NCBI GenBank assembly: GCA_963930775.1
Contig: OZ005697.1
Coordinates: 5,602,292 to 5,666,291 of the forward strand
DNA: 64,000 nucleotides
DNA from: Cliona cf. orientalis
Taxonomy: Eukaryota; Porifera; Demospongiae; Clionaida; Clionaidae
Direction: 5' to 3'
Shown here: positions 1-11,500 of the stretch, piece after piece
Position numbering within the stretch: the stretch's first letter is position 1
Layout: each line of letters opens with the position of its first letter
The notes under the pieces: model-generated
The model's database searches: none
Told to the model about the DNA's origin: nothing
The model's input: only the letters and a program-made list of their open reading frames with translations
Program-made: the position numbers and the translations under genes

Positions 1-448
1 CAAAGACTCAAAGGGTGTATGTATGCTTGGCAGTTGAGTGGTAGTAGATATAGTGGTGGGTGGTTGTTCTTTTAGCCCCAGGTGGGTGTACTTCAACTCA
101 TAAAAGATTCTCTTAAGTGGTGGCTGCATCATGTGGGGGTGAGTTTGTCGTGTGCTCTTCCAATTTGGGCAGAATTAAACCTGAGTTACTTTCTATTCTG
201 ATCTGTGGAAGCCGTGTAAACTCATGTCCTGATGTGCATTATCGTGTATGTAGTTGGGGCGAGCCGAAGCGAGCCCCACACAGGTGATACCAATCGAGAT
301 TTTCCATTTATATGTATGTGTATATATATCTGCCGTACGTCCTTCCGTACCGTATATATATCTCATCTATTTCAACGATGTACATTCAATATTTTTCAAT
401 TAATGCACATGCGTAATGACAAAACTTATGTATAAGTAACTACACAAG
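1..448. other. No gene seen; probably SLC9 intron
   Basis: No coding exon is supported here. The stretch lies upstream of the first visible SLC9 exon and is probably intron. Around 250-277 there is a short inverted repeat with the arms ggggcgagcc and gcgagcccca, similar to arms of the element near 62.25-62.56 kb. Confidence 0.4.
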
Positions 449-857
449 TTGCACACAATGTTGACTCAACGTTCATTAACTGGAGTCTTCAGCTGTGAGA
501 GAAAAAAACTCCAACGTAGAAGAGAAAGGGAGCGAGCTCATCGAGCAGCTGAAACTGCAGCCGAAAAAGAAGAAAGGTTAAGAAAACGTAGAAAGAGAGA
601 CCAGGAAAGGAGAGCTGCAGAAACACAAGAACAGAGACAGACTGTGAAGACTTCAGAGAAAGTGCTCTAGGCAGAGTGAAAGTTTTTCATCAGAAACTGA
701 AGAACAGCGAGGGGTCAGATTGATTAGATTAAGTAATAACCAAAGGGAGAGATTGGTGAGAGAGTCTCAGGACGAGCGTGATGCCAGACTGGACAGAACG
801 AGGGTAAATCAAAGGGAAAGATTGGCGAGAGAGTCTCAGGACGAATGTGATGTGATC
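449..857 (+). pseudogene. Arg/Glu-rich Helitron-like protein fragment, frame-broken
   Basis: Two overlapping pieces in different frames (449-670 and about 693-857) encode repeats rich in Arg, Glu and Gln. The cores resemble RRRERERAHRAAET, then ETEEQR and NQRERLVRESQDERDARL, with the NQRERL..ESQDE unit present twice. Such charged repeats are familiar from the N-terminal part of Helitron or PIF1-helicase-type transposon proteins in invertebrates. No helicase or Rep domain is visible, the frame changes between the pieces, and the second ends in a stop. I read it as a transposon remnant inside an SLC9 intron. It could instead be any charged low-complexity exon; the family call is an inference from composition and repeat pattern. 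Confidence 0.4.
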
Positions 858-1357
858 CTATTACAATTTTAGATTCTGACAATAAAAAAATTCTAAGTGC
901 ATACTTAGCTATGCTTACATATGTACATATGTTAACACAAATTGCGAATGCTTATACTGCTGTGTAGGTATACAACTGTTACTTGAGATAAGTAACAAAT
1001 TTACAATTCTTCATCATCACACTAAATCCACTCACTATAGGAACATATGCACAATCATATGAATTCAGCAACTTTGTATAGAACAACAGACAGCTGTGAA
1101 ATATTATCAGAACATGGAACTAGCCTATTGAAAATTCCACTTTTATTATACCATAACACTTGTGTGGGGTTCGCAGAGGCTTGCCCCATTGATGTTGAAA
1201 CATCTTCTCTAGTTAAATATTGTATGTACATATATACATGATGCAATGTAAGGCCTTCTGGTCTTCTGGACTTCTCTGTCTTGTCCTATCTTGTTTTGTT
1301 TACTTTTAAGCTTCATCTGTGTCCTGTCACGATAAATTTGGACCCCGCCTTTTTTGT

Positions 1358-1381
1358 CCCCCCCCCCCCCCCCCCCCCCCC
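1358..1381. repeat. Homopolymer C tract
   Basis: Twenty-four consecutive C residues, flanked by short repeats of the form ATATTTNGGACCCC and GGGTTAGTNTTCAGGGTCTG at 1385-1570. Length is likely unstable in the genome and in sequencing. Confidence 0.9.
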
Positions 1382-1905
1382 GTCCATATATTTCGAAATA
1401 TTTGGACCCCCAGCCCTTACATTTCTGAAATATATGGATCCCCATGCATGTTATCAATTACAGCAGAGATTCAGAAAGGTCAGGGGCTGGGTTCTGGGTA
1501 TGAATGGTTAGCAGGGTTAGTTTTCAGGGTCTGTATGGCAGGGTTAGTCTTCAGGGTCTGCATGGGGGGTCCGAATATTTCGGGGGTCCAAATATCATGT
1601 GACAGTCCAGGCTTAGGACCTTAAATTTGCATTGTACCCTGGATCATGAGGATGAGCAATTAGCCTATTAGTGTCTGATTCCCACTCATCCAAGGCTTTG
1701 CTCAAAAGAACCACTGGAATTCTTTAGTCAGGAAACTGTGACCTTATAGTGCACTGCTAATGTATCCCCTGGAGGATTGTGCATACCCTCTTTGGATGCC
1801 CTCTTTGGTGATTCAAAGAAATTGCTAGCATATCTACACTCTTATCTAGAATAATGGGGTGCCCTTTCCCTCTCTCCTCTGAAACTTGCTGATGCTGAAG
1901 TATCA

Positions 1906-2074
1906 TTACCATAGTGTTCAGGCCAGTGCCCAATCCTGGGTAAGTGCCCGTTTACATGTACCTCAGGTGTCAGTGTAGCAGCTTCCATACCACTGTATAT
2001 CCCAGGCAAGCGCCCAAGTTGGCCAAATCATGAATTATGTTTTAATTGCCATGTGTACTTACTTGGGGCACTAC
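1906..2074. mobile_element. MITE family A, copy 1 (degraded)
   Basis: The left end reads taccatagtgttc and the interior has cctgggtaagtgccc. The right end has acttggggcactaca, roughly the inverse of the left end. It resembles the copies near 12.7, 15.9, 46.8, 55.0 and 61.1 kb, which share a central block (tgtagcagcttc) and ends of the type TACCRTAGTGTCCCGGG. No coding capacity. I read it as a non-autonomous DNA transposon. Confidence 0.6.
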
Positions 2075-2585
2075 AGCAAGTATCAGAAGTTGTTACTCCA
2101 GTATTTATTTCTAGTGGTTGCACGTGTATATCCTCTTCCTTGGGTAGTTTATTGACCACTTGACCACTTCCACTGAGAAGAAAATCCTGTACTAATATCC
2201 AAGAGAGTCCGAGTGTAGTTACTCCAGTGACACCCACAGTACCACACACACAATACAAACAAATCTTCTGTAAGATGGGGAAAACATCTAGTATGTCAGC
2301 AACAGGATTTTGTACTGGAAATGATATCATGCAGCAACACTAATTGATCTAGTGGTATGCTTCTCAGCAAACTGTTTCTGAGAACATGGTATACAGATGA
2401 AAAGGAATTATGTACCACCTACATGCATTATTGCAATGTCGTAAGATTTGATATTTTGGAAGGGAAGGGGGAATACCAGGGTGCCCCCCCCTCCCTCTGT
2501 ATATGTTGCCTGATCTCGAGGTCCTGTGCGTAACTATTGTAATATTATTGTTGCCATGTACATTGTTTTATCATACCATGTGCAG

Positions 2586-5500
2586 GCCATTGATCATGTT
2601 ATGGCTGGGGTTGAGGAGATTCTAGGCCACTTTGGCCACAACCAGGTACGAGAGAAGATCCAGGTCTTTGATTCAAAGTACCTGAGGAAGATCTTTGAGC
2701 GTTATCCCGAGGCCAGGGACGAGCAGATCCTCCACACCTTCAAAAGACTGCAATTCAAGTGAGTAGATTCACTCATTTTATCACTTAGACGACACTATGC
2801 ATATTATTGATAATTATTGTGTTGATTAATAATAATACTGAACAGCTGTATAAGACAGAAATTGACATTCTTCTTGTAAAAATACATGCAGATATTGTGC
2901 ATAATCATACTGGAGCATGCTATTAGCTCAATTATGTTCTTTATGCGACTTGGATATTTGCCAGATTCATAACCATATTGACATGTTGATGTCTTCACTG
3001 GGTACACTATTCCATAGAAGCATATTAAGATAGGATGACAGTTTCCTGATGATAAAGTGCTGGTTTACCCAGTCACTGGTTTCTAGGCAATGAAAACATC
3101 ACCTGATTTCCAGCACTGGGAAAATATTGAAGTTTTTTGGTGCAGTATGGCTTTGGGTATCCAACCCTAGGAGGCCTGGCATAATCAAATTATAAGGCAA
3201 TCAAAGTCTGCTTACTGTTTACTACTAGTACTGTAGGAGGCTCCCTGATAGGGTTACCAGCACACCTACACTTTTGACCTTATATCCACTGTAGAAGCCA
3301 CACACCTATACCCTAATGCTAGAAAGCAGTCTAGACCATCTTTGTAGTGCTCCATGGGCCATTCAATTGGAGTAGCAGTACCATTAAAGGAATGAATGTA
3401 CTTACTATAGCAGTGTGGTGGTATGGGTGCCTTCCCCATGCTCCCAGCTAATTTTGTAATTTGTATGTACAGTGTACCTGGTAGCAAGCACTGAAAGGGC
3501 TTTAGTTAGTGGGCAGAATTTGTCCATACTGATCTTGTACATGTTTAGTATTGCTGTATGTTTTGACTTCGTTGCTCCACTTCGAGTGTTAATTAATGTA
3601 ATAGTGCAGCAGTAGTGCAGAGCACGAGCTGGTACATATGTTCATGGGCCTCGAGTACATAATACATGCGAATAGCATCATCCCCAGGTCCATCTCAGCT
3701 TTCAATGTTGCATACTAAGGCCTTGGAGTCAAAATCACATCCCTATACGAAATTTTATGCATGTAACATGTACTGACATGTGACATAATATTATACTAAC
3801 CTTGGCGCATGTTATATGCTGGTTTCATTTGTGTCTATATGCATGTCGTACACAAATGTCATGTACGTAATATGCATAGATTTGGGACGTCTTCCGTGCA
3901 TGCTACATGCATGGTACATGATATGCATGTAACACACGTAAAACAATTGAGGATTAAAAATCACTTTCCAAAGTGCTCATCCATGTATACACGTACATGC
4001 ACGCATATAGATCTAGGTGGGGTGGGGTCAACATACATTCAAACGTCGAGGGATTCACAACAAATACCTATATGATATACTTAGCACATACTAAACATGC
4101 ATCAAACATGATAATAATATATAATATTATTACTTACATGAAACATGCATGTCACTGCCTATTATTTACCTGTTACTCCTGCTACATGCGCTGCGCATGC
4201 TACCCTTATTTTGACATGCATACAACATACAGCATGCATTTGCTCCTACTGTAACATGCATGTTGTCTTGACATGCGCTACACATGAGTATAGCATTCAT
4301 GTTACAGGCATGTTTGGGTCAATATGCACGTAAATGCTAGTAACATGCATGTTATAGGGGCATAATTTATGAAAATGGCTGCTAGAACTTTCTTCAAGTG
4401 TAGCTCAGGTAGTCAGTCACTTGTATTGTGATTGAACTTGAAGCACACAGAAATTCGCGATTTTTCAGCCATCCGCGAAAGTTTTCTCCACGAAATTCTA
4501 GGCATGCCACACCCATTATCCGATCAGTTTTTGCATTCCGCGAAAGTTTTCTCCGCGAAATGCTCCTTTCCTACTGATCCACGAAAGTTTTTTCCCTCGA
4601 AAATTTCCCGCTATACAGTAATTTTTTGCCTATGGTTGCATTTTATTGCTAGGCAGCAGTTTATGTACTGTATATGCTTGAATACCATCCCGGGCTTCTA
4701 TTCCTTCCTGGCTCTCGAGACCTGGCTTTAAAATGAGACCGGCGCAGTACCATCAGTACTGGCTCCAGGTAGTGCCACGTGGGCTGTATGTACGAATCAG
4801 TAATACTGCAGCCTCTTTAGAGCGAGTTTCAGCCACCTTGTAGGAAAGTCTTTCATTTCTGGGTCATTGGGTTGACAAGGCTTACAGGAGCAGCTCAGAA
4901 TGTCGGCACTCATTCACGCAATTGTATTCTAAGACCACACCCCCAGCTATTCAGTTCACATGATAGGTACATGTACCATGCCCCCTCGAAGGCACCTGAC
5001 CTCTATTTGAGACTCGGCGCTTATTTTCTTGAGAGTTAGGATAGAATCACACTATATTAATTCTCCCACCCGTACATACATACATGTAGATAGGATTTAG
5101 TGTACCCTGCTCTAAATCCCAGCTATATACACGAGTGGGCCACTGTTTTTTTTTTAGTGTATGCTAAATCCCTCCTATATAAAAATAATATATGGCAAGA
5201 AATAGCATAAGTGTACACTATTGTCATCCTATATGTACTTAGGGGTGGTAATAGCGTAGGGGTACACAAAATCCCACCTACATGTATTATAGTTCAAGCT
5301 ATGAGTGTATAGGTACACTATTCTTCTCCTATACTTAGGTGGAAAATAGTGTAGGGACCTTACTCTATTTCCTGCCATATATTATTTATGCTAAATCAGT
5401 AGCCCACCTATGTATATAGGTGGGATTTAGCACGGGGCAGGATTCCCCTCCCCCTTGAGAGTAGCCACCATCGATACACGCAATACATGCATGTACATGT

Positions 5501-8500
5501 AAAAAGTTTGAATGGTGAGAGTGTCCAAATTAGCAGTTTTGCTAATTGTTAACCCATAAACTAGCTGAAGCTTTGCGCTACGTGTGGTAGGAGACACATC
5601 CAACAATCGACTATTAAAAGGGAGTGGATATCACTGACAGGCTTTTCCCCAACCGGGTGCTCAGAAGCCACCAGAAACAGTCTCAGAGGTTGAAATGTTA
5701 AAAAAAATTTCCTGGGGGAGCATACCCCCAGATTGAAGCAAGGTGGGGAATGGCTAGTGGGTCCTCTGTAGTATTCTATCAAACTCCATCCTTTCTACTA
5801 AATTCACCAGATTCGATAGTAGGGGTATACTAGCTACTCCAGAGGTTGTGTGGGACAGCTGTGACTGAATAATCAAAGCATTCTAGATATAATTTGCGTC
5901 AGCACTGCTAAAATTAATACCGTAAATCGCGAATATTTCAATGTTAAAATATTTTCGGACAGCCTGGCTTGTGCGAAAATTAAACGTGCAAAAATACATA
6001 CGCAATATTAATGATAATGTGGTACAGGGTCGTTGTCCGAAAATTATTTAACACGAAAAATTATTGCACGAAATATTTTAGACACAAAATATTCGCGATT
6101 TACGGTATCATGTTTGCAGTAGGTATCAAAGGTCTTTAACACTATTAATTTGAGTTAGCACCCGATGATATTTGCCTGGAAGTTATGCACAAATTTCTGC
6201 ATCTTCAATAGTTTAATCCTGCTTCTTTCATTATCATGAGCACTGAGAGTGTTATCGTAACTGCTGTGAGAGGTAAGTTTGCAGTACTACCAAAAAAGGT
6301 TGTTACTTGGTTACTACTGATACCAGGGATTTTTTCTCCTTAGGGCAATCTCCTCTCCCCTCCTAGTATGCTATATTCACAGCAGCAGCCCACATCCATC
6401 TTTAGTGTAACTTTATTTATTAGTTCCAGCACCACGGTACAAGTCCTGCAACATGCAAGAGCACACTCCAGACCTCATATATACATTTATAATTGGTTTC
6501 TATACAAGAGGCTCTTACCCCTTCGAAGATATTGTACTATGGATACACCCTCTCCCATAACCTTCAGAATGGAATATTGAGGAGTAGTTTCACAATAGTG
6601 ATTGATATTTTATTGTGGAGTGGTGGTTCACTATAGATAGCCTCTCACATAGTAGCTCCACCACTTGTGCATGCTTGTGTGAAACCTCACAGTGGAGCAG
6701 TGGTTGTGGAGGAGGACTGATCAGATCTGGCTGGCTGGCTGGCCAAAACACCTAACTGGGCACCTATGCATCATTTACCAATTTATATAAATCTAATAAT
6801 CATTTCCTCTGCATTATATTATCCTTCATCTACAGCAGGGGATATAACCGTCTTTGTATCACACCCTGCCCCATGCTATTTGACAGCTCAGTGCCTTAAG
6901 CAATTCCATATGCTGCCACCATGATATGAATGTGATGTCTTTCTTGAGTTCCCCCTCAGTACAGTTTCTGTACATTTAGCTACTACTTACTCGTTCCCTT
7001 ACCCCTCCCAGTTCAAATAACATGGCATCTGCCACTTGCATCTGAAAGTTAAGCTTAACCCACTGTCTTTGCATGTCATTGTGATGCATGGCTCTTCCTC
7101 TTTTCAGTGATACATGGTGGAAGGTTGATGTTAGTTCATTATGTGCATGTCAGTGAGCAATGTATGTTGTGGTTGCAGCTGTTGCAGATCGAGGCCATAA
7201 TGACACACAGTGGCTAGCTGGATGTTGCCCACACACACTCATGTCAAGTGTGTTGTCATAAGTACATGGTCAGGTCAGCAACATTGGGCACCTGAGCATA
7301 TTCATATGAAATAGTATACTGCTATACACGGTGTGCTAAACCAACTATCTTTAGCTCACAGCCCTACATGGCAATTCAGTGTAGCTTGGTTGTACAGCAT
7401 CCCTATGAACTAGTTACAACCCTTGTATGGTTGACAAACTCGAAGTAGTGCGAGATCATTCACGCAGAGCCCCTTGCTCTGTTCCAGAGTGTGTGCATGC
7501 GAGGAACCATTGTTTAGGTTTAGTCTAGCTAGTATCTGAATCCCCAGAATGAACGTCTAATGGCTGTAACTTAATCCTTGTGATTGCCTAGTAACTAAAT
7601 ACCAAAGCAAATTACAAATTTTAAATTGGGAAATTTGATACCCTAGAAAGAGTAGAGTAGAAGTTGCTTTGCATGTATGTTTGTATGCAACTTGAGTTGA
7701 TGTATTCTCTTTCGTTCACTTGTAAGTGCAGAATGACCTTTCTAGTTAACTTTGGAATTATGCACATACTTATATATCTATATATGCACGCACCCTTACT
7801 TAGCGTCGTTCCCAAATATCTACACATGATTATAATCATCTACGTTGAATCGTGATTGTATTAGGTCTCTCCATGCAATCTCCATGTTTGGTGAATGTAG
7901 GAAAAGTCAGTAGTACTCAAGATACAGGTGGATGTCTGTGTGTATGTATGGGTGAAATCTGTGTACATTTTGTACTGCTTTAGAGTAGGACTAGGAGTGA
8001 GTATTTGTGTGATGGAAGAAACTTTTTTGTGGGGGACCAGCAGGCAGTGCGTGGTAAAATCATCGTCATAGGATAGATTTTTGAATGTTCATTAAGTCAA
8101 AGATTGTGTTAGTGTTAGTATATATGGGTATGCCCCCTCGAAGTCCATACATGGATCTCAATACTACAGCTTCTCTTCCTCTGTGCTTCAAAGCATAATC
8201 ATGATCTTGACAGATAGAATTCCACGGATGGATGCAATAAAATGCTTCTAACATGCTGGGTCAGAGAACTAATTACTTCTCCATGGTAGCATTATGTAAA
8301 GCTGAACCTACACACGCATGTACTTGTGTGAGCTTACTGTGATGTTATGTGACATGCATGTGGTTCAGTGGGTCCATGGCTTGTGTGGTTTGGCTGTGTC
8401 TCAGAAGGAGAAGCCTGGCAAGCACATTCCCTTGGGGGCTTCTAGAAAATGATTTGATTGGTGCTTATATTGTTACATTAGTGCTGGTCACTCACTTATA

Positions 8501-11500
8501 AGGATTGCACTATCCTATAGTAATGGTAGGTGGATGCTGAGCTGTGCCACTGCACACAGTAATTGATGTTGACAAACATGTCAATTTTTGTTCATTAGCA
8601 GCTCCTACTGTGCTAAGAGGTTTAGCCTGCACCTGCATGTGCCCATGTGTTTCTGATGATTAGCTCGTTAATCTGATTCTCTGCACACACACACACACAC
8701 ACATGCATACACACATGCACACATACCACAGAGAATCTCAGTTGGCTGCTGAAAAAAATCTTGTATTTGAGGTGAGCTCATGGGATGTGGCTTATTACTT
8801 GAAGTGGATTTTTGGTTGCTCACTGTGGGGAGAGCAGTTAGTGGCCAGTCTGTTTCTATAAACTTGAGGACCCTTTGCCTTTGGCTGTGGCTTAGGGGCT
8901 ACCACTGCCTTTGAGGTGTACAAATTTGAATTTACCACCAACCTGGATAGCAACTATTACTGTGCACTGTAGAGTAATAATACTATGTTATAATGTGTAT
9001 TGCTTTACATGTGCAGTATCACCAGCATGGTGGGGGAAAGAATGCCAGCCACATATCGCTTCATGAGCAATCAGGTATGTTTTGAGATCGTTTATATGCA
9101 GCCCACCACATTGGTCAAGCCTACTAGCGGAAGACCTTAAATGGAAAGTGCAGTAATCTTCCAGGAATAGCCACCCAGATTGGTTATCAGTGCTAATTTG
9201 TGCACTGGGTATTGGATGCTCATGGCTTCAGCACTGTGTGGGAGGAGGAAGAGAAACTGGTGAAGTCATTTGGCTGTAGTTGTGACTGGGTTTTCTATTG
9301 GCTTTAGGTGGCCTCAAAGCACACTGAGATCTACGAATATCCACTTTAGGGTGTGTTGCTTGTTTTTGCTGAAGTGTGCCGTCCATTGTGTGAAGCCACT
9401 CTATAGTCAGGATCACTGCTTGTGCATGCACCCACTCACCTAGCACTTGTATAGTATATGGCTCCAGTATGTAGTGCATAACATGTAGCGATTTGCAACT
9501 ATGTGGCACACTGACGCCAAGCTTATGTGATGTATGATTATATTATGGTTTGGTGTACGCCTTGCCTGTGTTCGTTCTTATCTCCATGTTAAATTCTTTA
9601 CATTTCTCTGTGGTCTCATTCTGGTCAGCGTGGCTGTAGAAATGTGGTCACCTTGTCTACTTTATAGTGAAAAAACAGTTGACCACAGAATCTAGAAATT
9701 GGGGTGTTCTTAACACTGTGCATTCTTCTGTGCTGCCACTGCCATCACATGCTTGATGGACAACGATAAATGCTGACTATGTCCGTGTGCAGTTAGAGGG
9801 CTTTGCTGCCAGCATTAATTCAATTAAGGCTGTTGTGAAGCAACGTAGAATGCCTGCTTTCATCCTAGAGCTTCTCATTGTGTAGCGGCTTGTTTGTTAG
9901 GGTATGGCTTATCAGTTGGAGATTATCTAGGAAATTCCTGCTACTTTGAATGAGGTCAAGTGGCCCACACTCCTGCGAGGGAGGGGAGCTCATGCTCCAC
10001 GTATTGCATAATAATCTTATTTGCTGATGACCTCATAGTGTACAAAAGAGTATCCTGTTGAGCTATCCTGTCCTAATATTTTTGATGATAACAGGGTGGA
10101 TTTACTGCACTTTGCAAAATAACATTTATGACCTACATACATCTATATATATATCTGCTGCTTTTGTTAGCTCCCTCTGGCTACTGAATAGGTATTTATC
10201 ACCCATAGGCATGGAAAACCAACCATTGGATTCTGTATTGTCCCTCTGGCAATTTTCACCTATGGTTTAAATTTATTAAGTGGTGATAATTTCTGAGTAT
10301 ATGCCTTGTACCCTGCACTATTCTGGTTGTTGGTCCTCCCCTTAGCACTCAGAATGCTGTAAATTTCGGTGGGAAGTAACAGGGGTTTGATGGCAGTAAT
10401 GCCATAGTTGTGGTTGAGTTAATGTGTCTCGGCTCGTTAATCCATTTCAGGAGAGAGGCGGTTTCATGGGTCCTTGCTGACTTAATGGTCTAGATCACTG
10501 AAACTGTATGTAGTGTCTACATTCCAATCGCATGAGGTATTGTGTATATGGCAATTGCTGCTTGTGGTTGCATGCTTCGTTAAAGATAAATAATTGCAAT
10601 TGATTTTTGCTGTCCAGCCCATCCATGTCGATGATTTGCATAGCTGAGCCAGGGTGTTGGTTCAGGGTATTCTATGCTCCATTAACTTGCTAACCACAAT
10701 GTTTATGATGCACATTTAAGATCAGAGGGTTGTACTAATTAGTGCTAATTTAGTTAATATTGTGGTGTGTAGCTATGGTATGTGTGGGGTTGAACAAATT
10801 GCACCATGGGAATTGAATATTCCTTGCTTTTGACATGATATTTATCTTTATATGTTATGGCATGTCATAATGATGAATTAATTACATACTGGACATTGCA
10901 GTAGCCGTGTACATTAGTGGTAATTTTCTTCAATTTTACTGATTTATTGGACATGTGTATCATTACCTTGTGTGTGTATTCTCCCCACACTCTTGTTCAA
11001 ACCTTCCACTGCCTAAGGCGTACAGGTACTGTTCACTATTCAATGGCAATGATAGTAGCCTATCCATAACCGTTATGCTCTCTAGTTTGTAGAGTGGAAA
11101 GATTAAGTTGTGTGATCCTGTGAAGGTTATGGCTGTTGTATAACATTGGTTTCTGTGGAGCTATTGTCTGTAAAGAGTGGGTGAGTTGTTCTGCAACAGT
11201 ACTATTGCAGTGTGTCTACACTGGCTCATGTGATTTGCTTAATACCTGGTCTAAGAAAGGTCTTCTTTTAGCAGTGAACTCCCCCTAGTGCAGTCAGGCT
11301 GCTGGTGAGCCAGTCACACAGCTGGACCAATTGTTGAGTCTATAGTAGTCTAACTGTTCCAGGTATGGGCATGGCACTTTTGCCCTACCATGTCAAGTTA
11401 TTATATTATACTATGTACTTGTTTGAAGTAAGGTAGTTTGTTGAACACACACAACCTGTAATTATGGGTTGAGGGTAAGTCCACGTGTACAATTTGTGGT

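Larger units (their letters stand above)
858..2585. other. SLC9 intron sequence
   Basis: No convincing exon. It contains a 24-base C run at 1358-1381 and a MITE copy at about 1906-2074. Reading frames over the C run are low-complexity artefacts. Confidence 0.5.
2759..9016. other. Long SLC9 intron
   Basis: About 6.3 kb without a supported gene. It contains an ATGCAT-rich tract (3.8-4.4 kb), a cgaaa/ttcg-rich element (4.4-4.6 kb), a mosaic repeat (5.0-5.45 kb), a perfect-TIR MITE (5918-6107) and a CA microsatellite (8684-8702). Short open frames here do not resemble proteins. Confidence 0.55.

Noticed and set aside
1209-1624. Three open frames over the C tract giving poly-Pro or poly-Gly peptides
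   Set aside because: They depend entirely on the homopolymer run and have no splice or homology support.
9790-9885. Plus-strand 30-codon frame LEGFAASINSIKAVVKQRRM after a cag in the SLC9 intron
   Set aside because: It would end the SLC9 protein early with a sequence unlike NHE tails, and the later exons join better in phase. Kept only as a remote alternative terminal exon.
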